Notes: generated from the letters alone by a model not told the origin. Positions 1 to 12,189 are shown, counted from the stretch's first letter. The stretch: 64,000 nt of DNA from Scalesia atractyloides (GCA_947069175.1 CAMTDV010000028.1:65121660-65185659), one strand, 5' to 3'. Numbers and translations are program-made.

Positions 1-189
1 TATGATCCGCATGTGGATCTTTTATTACGAGCCTTTATATTATTTTGTATTTCGAACATTCGGTTTGTAATAGTAATTTTACTCCAAGACTTCTGTTGTG
101 TCGTGTTTAATTGACTATGATGTTATCAACTGACGTCACGATACTTCCCACCTGTGTATGGATTTGGGTTGGAAATCCGGGGTGTGACA
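1..189 (+). repeat. 3' end of a Ty3/gypsy-type LTR (cut by window start)
   Basis: The stretch ends in GGGTGTGACA, is followed at once by a methionine-tRNA-type primer binding site, and matches the ends of the LTRs at 4847 (opposite strand) and 10355 (same strand). It is therefore the 3' end of a 5' LTR whose beginning lies outside the window. The shared text includes the GATCCGC-TGTGGATC and GACGTCACGATA segments. Identity as an LTR end is well supported; the family name is not known to me. Confidence 0.85.
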
Positions 190-192
190 GGT

Positions 193-204
193 TGGTATGA
201 GAGC
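193..204 (+). other. primer binding site (initiator tRNA-Met type)
   Basis: TGGTATGAGAGC lies 3 nt after the LTR end. The standard complement of plant initiator tRNA-Met is TGGTATCAGAGC, so this copy has one mismatch. It fixes the element's orientation as plus. Confidence 0.85.
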
Positions 205-358
205 CAACGTTTGAGAGAATTAAACACTATCCTTCTTGTGTTTAATCTCAAACTTACACGAGCACATTCCTTAGACTTCCGAGTCTAGGCATTGACCTAG
301 GATTACTCATATCATTATTAAGATATTAGTATTGTTTTAAATTTGATTTTTAATTGGA

Positions 359-1446
359 AAAATGTCGCCAAGAGTAGAGGACAGAGTGGGAGAGGAAAAG
401 GTCCAATGAGGGGAGGACCATCGGGGCGCATCCATTCTCAACCTCACAACTCAGATTCCTACCAAGAGTAAGGAGATTCGTCTCCTTGGCAACCAGCGAG
501 ACACTCTGTCTCTCATAGACACTCGCCCCCACATTCCCAAAATTCTTACCACTCTCACCACTCCTATCATTCACATCATTCTCATCATTCCCATTCACAT
601 TCTTATCATGAAGAATTTAACCCTAACCACTACTTTAACACGCCTCCAGCTGATCAAAACCAGTTGGACCAGCCAAACCTATGGACGAGGACTCCGACCG
701 TGAGATGCCGCCCTCAGGTTCGAATACGCATCCCATAGAAATCTCAAGGGTTTCGAACTCTTACGCTGGATTGTCTTACCAAGGTCCTAACGAGTGGGAT
801 CAATATTGGAACCAATTTACTTTCGCCAACACTCCTTCCCATCACTCTCAACCACCTCCTTTACAAGAATATGTCCACATGGAACCAGTGGACCAACCTC
901 AACCACCACCTGAACCACCAAGGAGGAAACGTGGAGCACGTATGTCGGTACGTGTAGGACAAAGGTAGGGATCACTGCCACCTTTGCCCAATTCCTACCC
1001 CACAATTCAAGAGGACCCACAAATGGGTGGACCCTCTAATGTTTCACATGTGGTGGAACCAACACCAACACCCGCAGTTCAACCACCACCATCCGGTTAT
1101 AGTAACCCAATCCCCACGTATCCAGACACGACTGGATATGATCCTTTCAACCCAGCTACACCAGTAGACTATCAAGCATGGTCGCAGACCCCTTATTGCA
1201 AGCAGTTATGCACAACGAACTTTACCCGTCTCCTTTCCCACCTGCTTATCCACCGACTGGATATCCAACTTATGGGTACCATATTCGGTTATGCCACAAC
1301 CACAACCTCCGCCACCACTTGAGGCTATTAATGAAGCCTTGGAACGGATGAAAGAAATGCAACAACAAGCGGAGAAAACGGAGAAGAAGACAAACAAGTT
1401 CTTCAAGAAACTCTCCAAGTTGGTCAAGGGAAAGAAGGACGAGTGA
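359..1446 (+). pseudogene. proline-rich ORF upstream of gag, broken plus-strand copy
   Basis: This is the decayed plus-strand counterpart of the reading frame at 3600-4677. Recognisable blocks are the His/Ser-rich SYHSHH tract, the acidic MDEDSD segment, PNEWDQYW, the basic PPRRKRGARMSV motif, a Pro-rich middle and a Lys-rich coiled-coil-like tail ending in KGKKDE. It is frameshifted near its start, near 600-670, and stopped after the basic motif (TAG at 966-968) and again near 1320. No enzymatic domain is visible. I remember similar hypothetical proteins in Asteraceae retroelements; the function is unknown to me. Confidence 0.6.
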
Positions 1447-1865
1447 AGTCTCTTCTAATTATATGTAGACCCTGCGAGACATTGTTATTTCTTTAGTCCC
1501 TGTGAGGACATTTTGTTTCTGTAGTCCTTACATGGACAATTTATTCTTTCTAGCATTGTAATTTCTATTTGAAATTTAATAAAGTATTTTGGAATGATAT
1601 ATTGTATTCATCCTCTTCAAACAAACGTCTCGATTTTACTCGAAATTTATGCTCTGCGATACAATTCCAAAAAAAAGATCTTAATGGTTTTGATTAGCCA
1701 AGTGGACAGACCACACATTTAGCCAATTATAAATGATAGTTAAGTACGAAGGGGTCTTCTATCAAGGATACTAACCTAGATAGGGAATTGAAATCGGAGA
1801 CGTACTTCCGACAGTCTAGGTTTTTCATTGATAGAGACAAGAAGTCTGTCTCTAGCTTCTCCACC

Positions 1866-2309
1866 TCATGGGTTGGGCACCAAATCAACAAACATGGACC
1901 ATCCCAAGTTGTACAGGTGTACCTTACCTGTTGATTGAATCCTGGCTTTCCACCATATTAGGGCATCGCCCTTGAAGGATTGTAATACGTACTTGACCAC
2001 ATCCTTATCAGCACAATGGCTGATATCTACAATTGTTTCCATCTCATCTAGCCATTTTAGGGCTTCTATCGCTCCTTTCTCCCCGTTAAAGTCTTGGGGC
2101 TTGCATGAGACAAAATACTTATAAGTACATCCGTCCTTAACAGAACGGGACTTTTCAATAAGATCTATTTTCTTTGGTTCACTCTTCGTATTTGAAGAGT
2201 GAACAGGGCTCTCCCTATGAGCTGAAGATGGTGGAATAGATAAGGGTCTAGAGCGAGTGGCACTCGGCTCTCTTAGCTTTTCTATGGCCTTACTCATGGC
2301 CATTTCCAC
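1866..2309 (-). pseudogene. Ty3/gypsy gag fragment (retrotransposon gag domain)
   Basis: The minus-strand frame reads about 147 codons. After a charged N-terminus it has the retrotransposon gag pattern: YKYFVSCKPQDFNG, WLDEMETIVDISHC, then the typical GDALIWWKARIQ. It breaks off at 1866, where plus-strand sequence of the other copy begins, so the capsid domain is incomplete and no zinc knuckle, protease or pol follows. It belongs to the minus-oriented element that enters from 4847. Family assignment rests on the WW motif and its surroundings. Confidence 0.8.
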
Positions 2310-2709
2310 AGTCGCATCAATGCGAGCTTGAAAATTTTCATCATCTATATTTTGTTTTTAGCTTTATTAGATTTAGCATTCCTGTGGCTACTTTGTGCTT
2401 CGTTTGAGTTATCCATCATTAAGTCTTGGTTTCTATATACCAATAAAACTTCATTTAGCCATGGCGCATCAACCATATCGGCTTTCAATATTGGTTATAA
2501 CAATCCTTGCCTATACTAGTGTGAATAACATCACAACTCTTAGGCTCAACATATCTATATTTGGCCTAGGTCTTAATATGACCATCATAGGCAAATTACA
2601 ATTTGGACGTAGTCCATATATTATTGGACAGTGGATCGTAATGTCACAACTGTCATTGTCATCATTGACCATTATATAGCTCATAGGCTTGTCCCTAATG
2701 ACATAATAA

Positions 2710-3110
2710 TTGGGCACCTTGGCCGGTCATATTGGTCATATTATATATATGGCATATCAGCCTGTCACTTAAGACATAATACATATGACATGTCAGCCTG
2801 TCACATTGGACAATAATTGGGCACCTTGGCTTACATCATATCAGATGTATATGGCATATAGCCTGTCCCGTTGGACAATTAATTGGGCACATTGGCCTAC
2901 ATCATATCAGATGTATATGGCATATCAGCCTGTCCCGTTGGACAATTAATTGGGCACATTGGCCTACATCATATCAGATGTATATGGCATATCAGCATGT
3001 CGTGTTGGACAATTAATTGGGCACATTGGCCTAAGTCACATCAGATGTATATGGCATATCAGCCTGTCCCGTTGGACAATTAATTGGGCACATTGGCCTG
3101 ACGGCTAGTG
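2710..3110. repeat. 67-bp tandem repeat inside the minus-oriented element
   Basis: The word TTGGGCACATTGGCCTA recurs at 2883, 2950, 3017 and 3084, an exact 67-bp period, with a degenerate copy at 2817 (66 bp away) and a remote one at 2710. Each unit also contains GATGTATATGGCATATCAGC and CCGTTGGACAATTAA. The array lies between the proline-rich ORF and the gag fragment of the minus-oriented copy and is absent from the plus-oriented copy, which stops matching near 1800. Confidence 0.9.
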
Positions 3111-3599
3111 TGGTTCCTCAAGCCACATTACCAAGAGTATGAACATTTCTTAATGTTACATAAGAGTACCTTAATAATTGATTAATGGTCCCGGTCACCT
3201 TCGACCTTAACGACCTTGGAGGTTTGGACCTAGCCCCTTACTCCTGGATAGAAGGATAACTTCCCTTAACTATCCTGATAGAAGACCCTTCGTACTTAAC
3301 TATCATTTCTTGGCCAATGTGTAGTCTGTGCCACTTGGCATAATCAAATCTATTGAGGTCTTTTTGGAATTATATAGCAGAGCATAAATTTCGAGTAAAA
3401 TCGAGGCGCTCGTTTTCAAGAGGATGAATTACATATATATATAATTCTAAACGTACTTCATTATATTTCCATAAGAAATTACAATACTAGGAAAAATGAA
3501 ATAAACTTGTCCATGCAAGGACTTTAAAGAAATAAAAAAGTCCACGCAGGGACTAAAGAAATAACAATGTCCTTGAGGAACTACATATTAGAAGAGACT

Positions 3600-4677
3600 T
3601 CATTCGTCCTTCCTTCCCTTGACCAATTTGGAGAGTTTCTTGAAGAACTTATTCGTCTTCTTCGCCGTTTTCTCCGCCTGTTGCTGCATTTCTTTCATTC
3701 TTTCTAAGGCCCCATTAATGGCCTCTAGTGGTGGCGGAGGTTGTGGTTGTGGTTGTGGCATAACCGGATACTGGTACCCATAAGTTGGGTATCCAATTGG
3801 TGGATAAGTAGTGGGAAAGGAGACGGGTAAAGTGCATTGTGCGTAACCGCCTGCATGTAGGGGTCTTGCGACCATGCTTGATAGTCTACCAGTGTAGACT
3901 GGTTAAAAGGATCATATCCAGACGTGTCTGGATACGTGGGATTGGGTTAGTATAACCCGATGGTGGTGGTTGAACTGTAGGTGTGGGTGTTGGTGTTGGT
4001 TCAACCACAGGTGAGGTGTTAGAGGGCCCACCTATTTGTGGGTCCTCTTGAATTGTAGGGTAAGAATTGGGCAAAGGTGGCAGCGAACCCGACCTTTGTC
4101 CGGCACGTACCGACATACGTGCTCCACGCTTCCTCCTTGGTGGTTCAGTTGGTGGTTGAGGTTGGTCCACCGGTTCCATGTGGACATCTTCTTGAACAGG
4201 AGGTGGTTGAGAGTGATGGGAAGGTGTGTGGGCAAAGGTGAATTGGTTCCAGTATTGGTCCCACTCATTAGGACCTTGGTAGGGCGATCCGGCATATGAG
4301 TTTGAATCGCTCGAAATTTCAATGGGATGCACATTTGATCCCGACGGCGGCATCTCCGGGTCGGAGTCCTCGTCCATAGGATGTGGCTGGTCCAACTGAT
4401 TTTGTTCGGCTGGAGGTATGTTAAGATAATGGTTGGGGTTAAATTCTTCTTAGTCGGAGTGGTGAGAATGGTAAGAATGGTGTGAGTGGTAAGAATTTTG
4501 GGAATGTGAGGGCAAGTGTCTATTAGAGATAGAACGTCTCGCTGGTTGCCAAGGAGACGAATCTCCTGATTCTTTGTATGCATCTGAATTATGAGGTTGA
4601 GGGGGAATACGCCCCGATGGTCCTCCTCTCATTGGACCTTTTCCTCGTCCACCATGTCCTCCTACACGTGGCGGCAT
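3600..4677 (-). pseudogene. proline-rich ORF upstream of gag, nearly intact minus-strand copy
   Basis: The frame opens at MPPRVGGHGGRGKGPMRGG, runs through a Ser/His-rich tract (NSYHSHHSYHSHH), an acidic MDEDSDPEMPPSG block, a basic RRKRGARMSV motif, a long Pro/Thr region and a Lys-rich helical tail to KGRKDE. Two lesions interrupt it: an in-frame TAG near 4450 and a frameshift near 3930. Repaired length would be about 350 residues. The Gly/Arg-rich start and basic motif suggest nucleic-acid binding, but that is inference. Its position just after LTR and PBS (4831-4847) is where gag usually starts, so this may be an extra N-terminal or separate ORF of the family. Confidence 0.6.
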
Positions 4678-4830
4678 TTTCCTTTATAAATCAATTCAAA
4701 AACATACTAATAACTTAATAATGAAATGAGTAATCCTAGGTCAATGCCTAGACTCGGAAATCTAAGGAATGTGCTCGTGTAAGTTTGAGACTAAACACAA
4801 AATGCTAGTGTTTAATTCTCTCAAACGTTG

Positions 4831-4842
4831 GCTCTGATACCA
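4831..4842 (-). other. primer binding site (initiator tRNA-Met type), minus strand
   Basis: Read on the minus strand this is TGGTATCAGAGC, an exact match to the usual initiator tRNA-Met site, separated by 4 nt from the LTR end (TGTGATA, 4847-4853). It shows that the element at 1866-4847 runs leftward. Confidence 0.9.
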
Positions 4843-4846
4843 ACCC

Positions 4847-6920
4847 TATCACACCCCAGATTTCTAACCCCGAAATCCAAAGACCAGTGGGCTCGGGTGG
4901 GGAATATCGTGACAAAAGTTGATAACATCATAGTCAATTAAACACGGCACCGCGGAAGTCTTGGAGTAAAATTACTATTACAAACCGAATGTTCGAAAAT
5001 ACAAAAATATATACAAGCTTGTAATAGAAGATCCACAGGCGGATCATAAATTGTACAAGGAAAGAATATAAAACAGACTTTGGGCAGATTTAGGATTTGC
5101 AAGATCCTCTATCACTACCGAGCACTTCCGGCCTATTTTCGTATTGTACCTGCAGATTAGTCTTTTGAAAATACGTCAGCTTTCGCTGGTAAATACACCC
5201 AACTGACTCATTTTGAAAACATTTCAAAAATGTTTTAGGTGCGTATCAGCACAAAAATCTTTTTATAACTTGGGTTAATTGACCGTCCAACCTTGTTAAA
5301 AGATTTACATGTTTGTCATACATACGGGGCTCGGCACGAAAACCGAGACACAATTAACGTACACACCACTTTGGACTCACGAAGGAGTCAATTCCTCCCA
5401 ACCTTGTGGGAATGCATAATTGAGCGTCTATCGGGTGTATGCCTAAACCCGCGCTAAGGTCGTGGCCATTTCAATTGTAATGAGCCGAGGATATCCAAGA
5501 CACGGTAGTTAACCCCCGATGTTTAAATTATCAAACGAAACTGACTAAAACAGAATATGCGGATTTCTATTCCGAACCGGCGTTCGATTAATCCCATTTC
5601 CGACCAAGCGGTAATAGTTTACCGTAACCCAAGCCCGTATAGGGGATATAAGTCGAGAGTATTTACCTGAGCTAGTCTTCTTTAAATTTTTAATAACTCA
5701 GCCGTACATAAAAAGGGCTAAGTGCAGATAGCATTTACCGGCAAGTCTCTAGTCTGGATTATGGCATAAACTAACCAATTAAATACTAACGGTCTTATTT
5801 AAGTCACAGACTTAGACCGACTAGCGTACTTGATCAAAACGTATGACGCTAGATTAAACGATGATTGGATAGAATGTAGTTTAAACCCGACAAGTACTTG
5901 ACTTGTATAATATGGGTAAACTATATACATTCAGGATTTTGAATCATAAATGACAAGGTTAAACCCGTTTTGGTTAATTTTCGTAAAATAGTTACATAAA
6001 CGTAACCGTGCGCATATTAGAGATATCGGGTAACCGGATAAGTCATGGACAAGGTTCTATATGCCATTATACTTTAAAAAAGTTAAGATATCAGTAGGAT
6101 ATCAACTTGTATGCCCGTTAAGGTTTTAAAACGAAATTATGCCTCATAAGGGCATTTTGGTATACCGTAATAAAGGAACTTGAATATAATTTTAATGTTA
6201 TCATCATAAGTATTCTGGAAAAATACTTTATTTATGATATAATATCAGTAGGATGTCAATTATATGTGTAAATTATCCTTTATGACCAAACTATGCATCG
6301 AAGGGGCATTTTGGTCATTTTACACATAGTTTATAATTTATTTGGGATTCTGAATTTATAACATGTACCTACTGTAAATATGTTTAAAATAAGTTTTAAA
6401 ATCAGTAGGTAACAAGTCTTGGTGCATTAATATGGTTTAAAACCATACTATGCGCTTAAACGGCGCTTATGTCGTAAAATGGCGTCTTTATGTGATTTTT
6501 ATGAAAACTGACGTTAAGGTTAGATTAAAATGTTTTAGATATGTTATTTAATATAACATATCAGTAGGTAAATGATTTACCTTGGAAAGATTTGATTAAA
6601 ACCATTTTATAAGCCACAAGGGCTAAAACCATCATTTATCGACATAGTTTAGGACTTGTTTGAAAACTCAGTTTAAAACTTGTTTTAACATCCTAAATGA
6701 TCCTACTTGTAATATTACATCAGTAGGAAACTCATTTTCAAGTTCATTACCATTTAAAACCTTGTTTTATGTAAAAAAAAATGGCATTTTGGTCAAAATT
6801 GGCATAATTATGGAACTTGCGCATAAACTTGGATTCTGATTATGATCATGTGATATAACCTCAGAGGGTTATGCTACATTATATTATGATCATAATGCAA
6901 CTTTAGATCAGTAGATAACT
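4847..6920 (-). repeat. LTR of the minus-oriented copy (arm of a large inverted repeat)
   Basis: From the LTR end at 4847 rightward, the sequence is the diverged reverse complement of 8285-10355; examples are the GATCATAAATTGTACAA, CTAACCAATTAAATACTAACGG and ATGATCATGTGATATAACC segments. Matching ends near 6920 at the words ATCAGTAG-TAACT. The 5' boundary of this LTR could not be fixed because the two arms differ beyond that point. Confidence 0.75.
6090..6915. repeat. ~157-bp diverged tandem repeat within the LTR
   Basis: The word ATCAGTAGG occurs at 6090, 6244, 6401, 6560, 6719 and, as ATCAGTAGA, at 6907: spacings 154, 157, 159, 159 and 188. Between them each unit holds a version of GGGCATTTTGGTCA and an A/T-rich TTTAAAAC stretch. 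The same series appears in reverse complement as CCTACTGAT in the arm at 8290-9110. The LTR therefore contains an internal satellite-like array. Confidence 0.75.
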
Positions 6921-7850
6921 AATCTAAATCGGGTCAGAATCGAAAGTCAAAGCAGAAGTCAAACTTCGGACTTTCGGTTGCGAACCGACCCTAGAACTGA
7001 AATTGACGAGCTGAACATGCTCTTACATGTTCTAATAATTATTACCAACTTGTTTAAGTGTCAAAACAGGTTTCATAACATATATAAGATCATTTTATGA
7101 TTTTTCTGAAAAATGGCCTGTTTGACTTTTTAATATTATAACTTTGACCCGTCAATTGGTCTAGCAAACGTGATCTTCAGGAGGTGCCCTTTATATGGAC
7201 TAACACTACCTTATTACGATCACCTAGCCATGTTCATTTCGAACAACGGCTGGACCATAATGGTCTTAACCGAAAGTCAAAGAGTTTTACGAAAACGCTT
7301 GACTTTTGGCTATAAAAGCCTATAAACGAAAATGCAAGAGCAAGCTTACAAGAGGTTCCTACAATGCAAGAGAACTAAGTTGGATGCTCCTTTCAGCTAG
7401 GAACTTCCAAAGGAGGGAGAAGAGTTATGTTTTAGAAAGGTGCAAGTTCAAATGGTGAACTTGATCACCTTTTATAGTTGGAGAACTCAAAGGAGGTGAA
7501 GCCAGGTGTTTAGGGGTGTAAGAAGAAGCTTACAAGTGTCCCAAAACGTGGCATAACCGTTTATAGAAGTCATGGTTTGTTTTAATGGTTTTGGAGCTTT
7601 GTCTGGTCTCCAAACAAAATTTCTGCGTCAGACCTGTTCTCGCGGGGCGCGAGAGGCCCAGGCCAGGTCTCTCGTGGCCCGCGACCGCCCCACGGACAGT
7701 TTCAAAAATTGACACTTTTGGCCCCTGAACTTTATAAAGTTCCCAGAAACCTTTTTAAACACCTTTTTGGCACTTTTAGCCCTCCGAGCCAATACTTGGC
7801 ATACCCGGGATTATGCCCGGACATTGTCGAGTTCTCGGTTCGTTAAAAGG
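6921..7850. other. LTR-derived spacer between the inverted arms
   Basis: This is neither part of the shared arms nor a gene. On the plus strand it holds a TATAAAAG at about 7309, followed by a leader-like stretch with purine-rich AGGAGGGAGAAG words, and a GC-rich region (7620-7700) with GCGGGGCGCGAG. It could be the U3/R part of the plus-oriented LTR that ends at 10355. The short minus-strand frame at 7530-7715 shows no recognisable domain. Confidence 0.4.
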
Positions 7851-7851
7851 T

Positions 7852-8195
7852 CACTCAGAGGTATAAATTAACATGTTGACACTTTTAATCCCTCCATTAT
7901 CCAACTTTCACATATTTATAAAATTGAACTCTCTCGTCCAACAAACGGCACGTATGAGAGTTAGGAGGTTCACAAAGGATCACTCAGAGGCTTATACAAG
8001 CATGTCGATTCCGATGTCACTCAGAGGCTGGGCATGTTGACATATTAGTCACTCAGAGGCCAAGTTCAAGCATGTTGACGTATCAGTCACTCAGAGGCTA
8101 ATGATTTAAGCATGTTGACATATCAGTCACTCAGAGGCTGTTATTTATGCATGTTGACATCGGTTCTTCACTCAGAGGCTCAACTTGAGCATGTT
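7852..8195. repeat. 37-41-bp minisatellite (TCACTCAGAGGC...CATGTTGAC)
   Basis: CACTCAGAGG starts at 7852, 7981, 8018, 8050, 8088, 8128 and 8169. The last units are 38, 40 and 41 bp apart and each carries GCATGTTGACRTATCAG. The first gap (129 bp) holds degraded units. The array lies between the two LTR arms. Confidence 0.85.
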
Positions 8196-8284
8196 GACGC
8201 CTTTAGTCCTTATTGGTCTTTAACATACTATATTTTAAAAATACAATACGTGTCACTATACTATTGGACACGATTTTACAGGAT

Positions 8285-10355
8285 GTTACAGTTAGCTACT
8301 GATCTAAAGTTGCATTATGATCGTAATATAATGTAGCATAACCCTCTGAGGTTATATTACATGATCATAATCAGAATTTAAGTTTATGCGCAAGTTCCGC
8401 AATTATGCCATTTTTTACTAAAATGCCCTTTTTGCATAAAACGAGGTTTTAAATGATAATGAACTTGAAAATGAGTTTCCTACTGATGTAATATTATAAG
8501 TAGGATTATTTGGGATGATAAATCAGATTATAAACTGAGTTTACAAGCAGGTCCTTGAATTATGTCGATAAATGACGATTTAGCCCTTGTGGCTCATAAA
8601 ATGGTTTTAACCAAATCTTTCCAAGGTAAACCTTTTACCTACTGATATGTTATATTAAATATAATATCCAAAACATTTTAATATGACCCTAACATCAGTT
8701 TTCATAAACATCGCATAAAACGTCATTTTACGACATAATGCCGTTTCAGCGCATAATATGGTTTTAAACCATATTAATCGACAAAGACTTGTTACTACTG
8801 ATTTTAAAACTTATTTTAAACATTTTTAAGTAGGTACATGATATAAACTCAGAATCCCAAATAATTTATAAACTGTGTGTGAAATGACCAAAATGCCCTT
8901 CGGTGCATAGTTTGGTCATAAAAATAAAACACACACATAATTAATATCCTACTGATATTATATCATAAATAAACTATTTTTCCAGAATACTCATGATTAT
9001 AAACTTAAGTTATATTCAAGTTCCTTTTATATGGTATTGAAATTACCGAAATGCCCTTATGAGGCATGGTATCGTTTTAAAACCTTAACGGGCATGTAAG
9101 TTGATATCCTACTGATATCTCAACTTATTTAAAGTGTAAAGGCATATAGAACTTGTCCATGACTTATCCGGTTACCACGATATCGCTAAAATGCGTACGG
9201 TTAAGTATATGTAACTATTTTACGAAAATTAACCGAAACGGGTTTAACCTTATCATTTAAGTTTCAAAATCCAAGTGTTTATAGTTTACCCATATTATGA
9301 AAGTCAAGGCACTTATCGGGTTTAAACTACATTCTATCCAATCATCGTTTAATCAAGAATTATAGGTTTTGATCATGTACACTACGATCTAAGTCTATAA
9401 CTTAAATAAAGACCGTTAGTATTTAATTGGTTAGCTTATGCCATAATCCAGACTAGAGCCTTGCTAGTAAATGCTATCTGCACTTATTACTTTTGTATAC
9501 GGCTGAGTTAATAAAACTGAAAGAAGACTAGCTCAGGTAAATATCTTTACTTATTTTCCCTATACGGGCTTGGGATATGGTAAATTATTACCGCTTGGTC
9601 AGAAATGGGATCAATCGAATGTCGGATTGTGACTAGTAAATATGCATATTCTGTTTTAATCAGTTTTGTTTGATAACTTAAACATCGAGGGTTAAATTTC
9701 CGTGTCCTGGATATCCTCGGCTCATTACATTAGATAATGGCCACGACCTTAGCGCGGGGTGTAGGCATACACTTGACAGACGCTCAAATGCAAATTACCC
9801 AAGACGTTGGGGATAACTCCTCTCTGAGTTCTAAGTGGTGTGTATTTAATCATGTCTCGGTCTCTGTACTGGGTCCTGTATGTATGGACAAACATGTGAA
9901 TCTGTTGACAAGGTTACAAAGTAACTTTCCCAAGTTATAAAAGATTTTGTGCCCTGTGCACTTAAAATCATTTTAAAATGTTTTCAAAATGAGTCCGTTG
10001 AGTGTATTTACTAGCGAAAGCTGACGTATCGTACAAAGGCTAAGTTTGCAGGTACAATACGAAATAGGCTGGAAGCTGCTCGGTAGTGAAATAAGAGGAT
10101 CTTGCAAATCCTTAAGATCTGCCCTAAAGTCTGTTTTATATTCTTTCTTTGTACAATTTATGATCCGCCTGTGGATCTTTTATTACGAGCCTTATATTAT
10201 TTTGTATTTCGAACATTCGGTTTGTAATAGTAATTTTACTCCAAGATTTCCGTTGTGCCTTGTTTATTGACTATGATGTTATCAACTGACGTCACGATAC
10301 TTCCCACCCAGGCCCACCTGTATATGGATTAGGGTTGAAAATCCGGGATGTGACA
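8285..10355 (+). repeat. LTR, plus orientation (3' LTR end at 10355)
   Basis: This arm matches the reverse complement of 4847-6920 and its last 200 bp match 1-189 on the same strand. It ends in GGGATGTGACA at 10355 and runs into unrelated sequence, so it is probably the 3' LTR of the element whose 5' LTR ends at 189. The 5' edge of the LTR is not certain; it may begin upstream in 6921-8284. The flanking duplication cannot be tested because the other flank is outside the window. Confidence 0.75.
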
Positions 10356-11599
10356 CAAATGAATCAAGTCCCAACCAAACAATCAAGTCCAATGGTCATA
10401 TTTGACCTTGACAAGTAAACCAACGCACAATTTGTTATACCCGTAAAGCAAACCCGTCAGCCCTACCCTTTGTAGTGCTAGGGGTACTTTGTAGTAAATT
10501 TGACATGATATCACTGGATTAGTCGGGGCAAGGGTACTACCCTAGAGTGCCCCTTCCCCCGTTAGTAGATCACATTAAGTATACCGGTGTCAAATAACAT
10601 ATTTTCTATAACATATCGTGTAAGGTTTCAAGTTACAAATATCAAAGTCAATCAAATTTACGAGTGTAACATGTAGGGTTTATTATAGACGATGTAAAAG
10701 TTTCGAGTGTAACATCTAGGGTTTATTATAGACGATGTAAAAGTTTGATTCAATAATAAATGGTTATAAGACCACCTCTAATGGAGCGGGACATATGCCA
10801 CTCTTCTTCTCCACATCGACCTCCTGAAGTTCTCGCTTCCCTCCCAACAAACACGCTTCTCTTTCCAACCTCCCTCGTTACTCCATTAAACTTGTTTTGA
10901 TATAATAGTCTTTAATACATTTTTTTGTATTTTATGTAAAAGTGGTATAACTTAAGTAAGTTCTTATGCAAAAGTTATATAAGGTAAGGTTTGTTTTGTT
11001 TTGTCTTTTTTTTTTTAATTTATGAAAAAGTGACGTAATTTAGTTTTGCGTTAATATGCAAACTATACGAAATATGTTAAAAGTTGTGGAGTTTCAAGTT
11101 AATAATCATGTAATGTTGAAGATGTCACAACCATATTCGATTTGGGAAAAGTAGAAACCCGAGTACCATGCTGGACCATTGATTGGTGCTTTGTGCATAA
11201 ACCATCTAGGGGTAAATCGTGTAGGTTAGTTGGTTGACGAGTGGATATGTCGAATTGTGCAACTCGAATTCGACCCATATTATTGTTCGTGTCGAAGATT
11301 TCGACCCTAGTCCGCACACACATATATTAGGGTCAACCTAAACACTACTCGTTTAACCCATTTTTTAAGAAAGAGTCACACAGGTTGACGAGTTATAAGC
11401 GGTTGGTTGAGTTATAAGCAGGTTATTGATAACATGTTTAATGGTGAGTATGAGTGTGACAAGCAGATAATACAGTATGACAAAATGGGCCAACTCAAAC
11501 CCTACCACTTTTAAAACAGGCCAACCTGAACACGATCCGTTTTTTAGATGAATCATGTTAGGCAATCAAAAACCTGTTTTTTTCATGTTTGCCCACCAT

Positions 11600-11638
<39 letters not shown>

Positions 11639-12116
11639 TTGTTTACGAATGATATGAATAATGATTTTAAATTTATAATAATGTATACTTATTTTTTATA
11701 TTTTATATTTAAATATTATAATATTTTATTATTGTATTTACTTTTACCTTTTAATATTTTTTTTTCATTTTTTTCCTTTTTTAAACATATATTTCCTTAT
11801 AATTTATTTTATGTTTTTTTAATAATTTTTATCTTTTATTAAATCATTCATGTATTTTATGTAATACTTGTCTTTTATTAAATCATATTTTCTTTATCAA
11901 TTAATTTAATAATTCTTTAATAGGTTACTTTAGTTAATTTTTTTCTCGCGATATTCCGTATAAGTTTTGTTAAAAATGAAGTTGTATTCAAAATAAAGTA
12001 TTTAGTTGGTATGGTTTTATGGTACGATGATAAATTGAACAAATTCTGACGGTTTGGTTTTTCTAAATAAATGCTTTATTTTTAAATAACGTTTGTTTTA
12101 CATTATCATTTACCAT
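10356..12116. other. AT-rich spacer, no gene seen
   Basis: I see no exon series here. There is a local duplication of GTGTAACATSTAGGGTTTATTATAGACGATG near 10660-10745, a (TA)n tract at about 11601-11636, and very A/T-rich sequence after 11640. Short frames in this stretch have no recognisable content. Confidence 0.6.
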
Positions 12117-12151
12117 GTTTCGGCGCAACGCGCGATGACAACAAAGCTAGT
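12117..12151 (+). mobile_element. possible Helitron 3' terminus
   Basis: A GC-rich hairpin-capable word, GGCGCAACGCGC (12122-12133), stands 13 nt before CTAGT (12147-12151), followed by T. Plant Helitrons end in a short GC-rich hairpin and CTRRT and insert next to T. No matching 5' TC end or helicase was found upstream, so this would be a non-autonomous or eroded copy of unknown length. Confidence 0.45.
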
Positions 12152-12189
12152 TAGTTTTATTTATCAAAAATTCATTGTCATGAATTTTG

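Noticed and set aside
2750..3110. CRISPR-like array
   Set aside because: The 67-bp units are contiguous and similar throughout, with no unique spacers; this is a plant nuclear tandem repeat.
11555..11842. 95-codon frame rich in Tyr/Ile/Phe
   Set aside because: It is the translation of a (TA)n tract and poly-T sequence.
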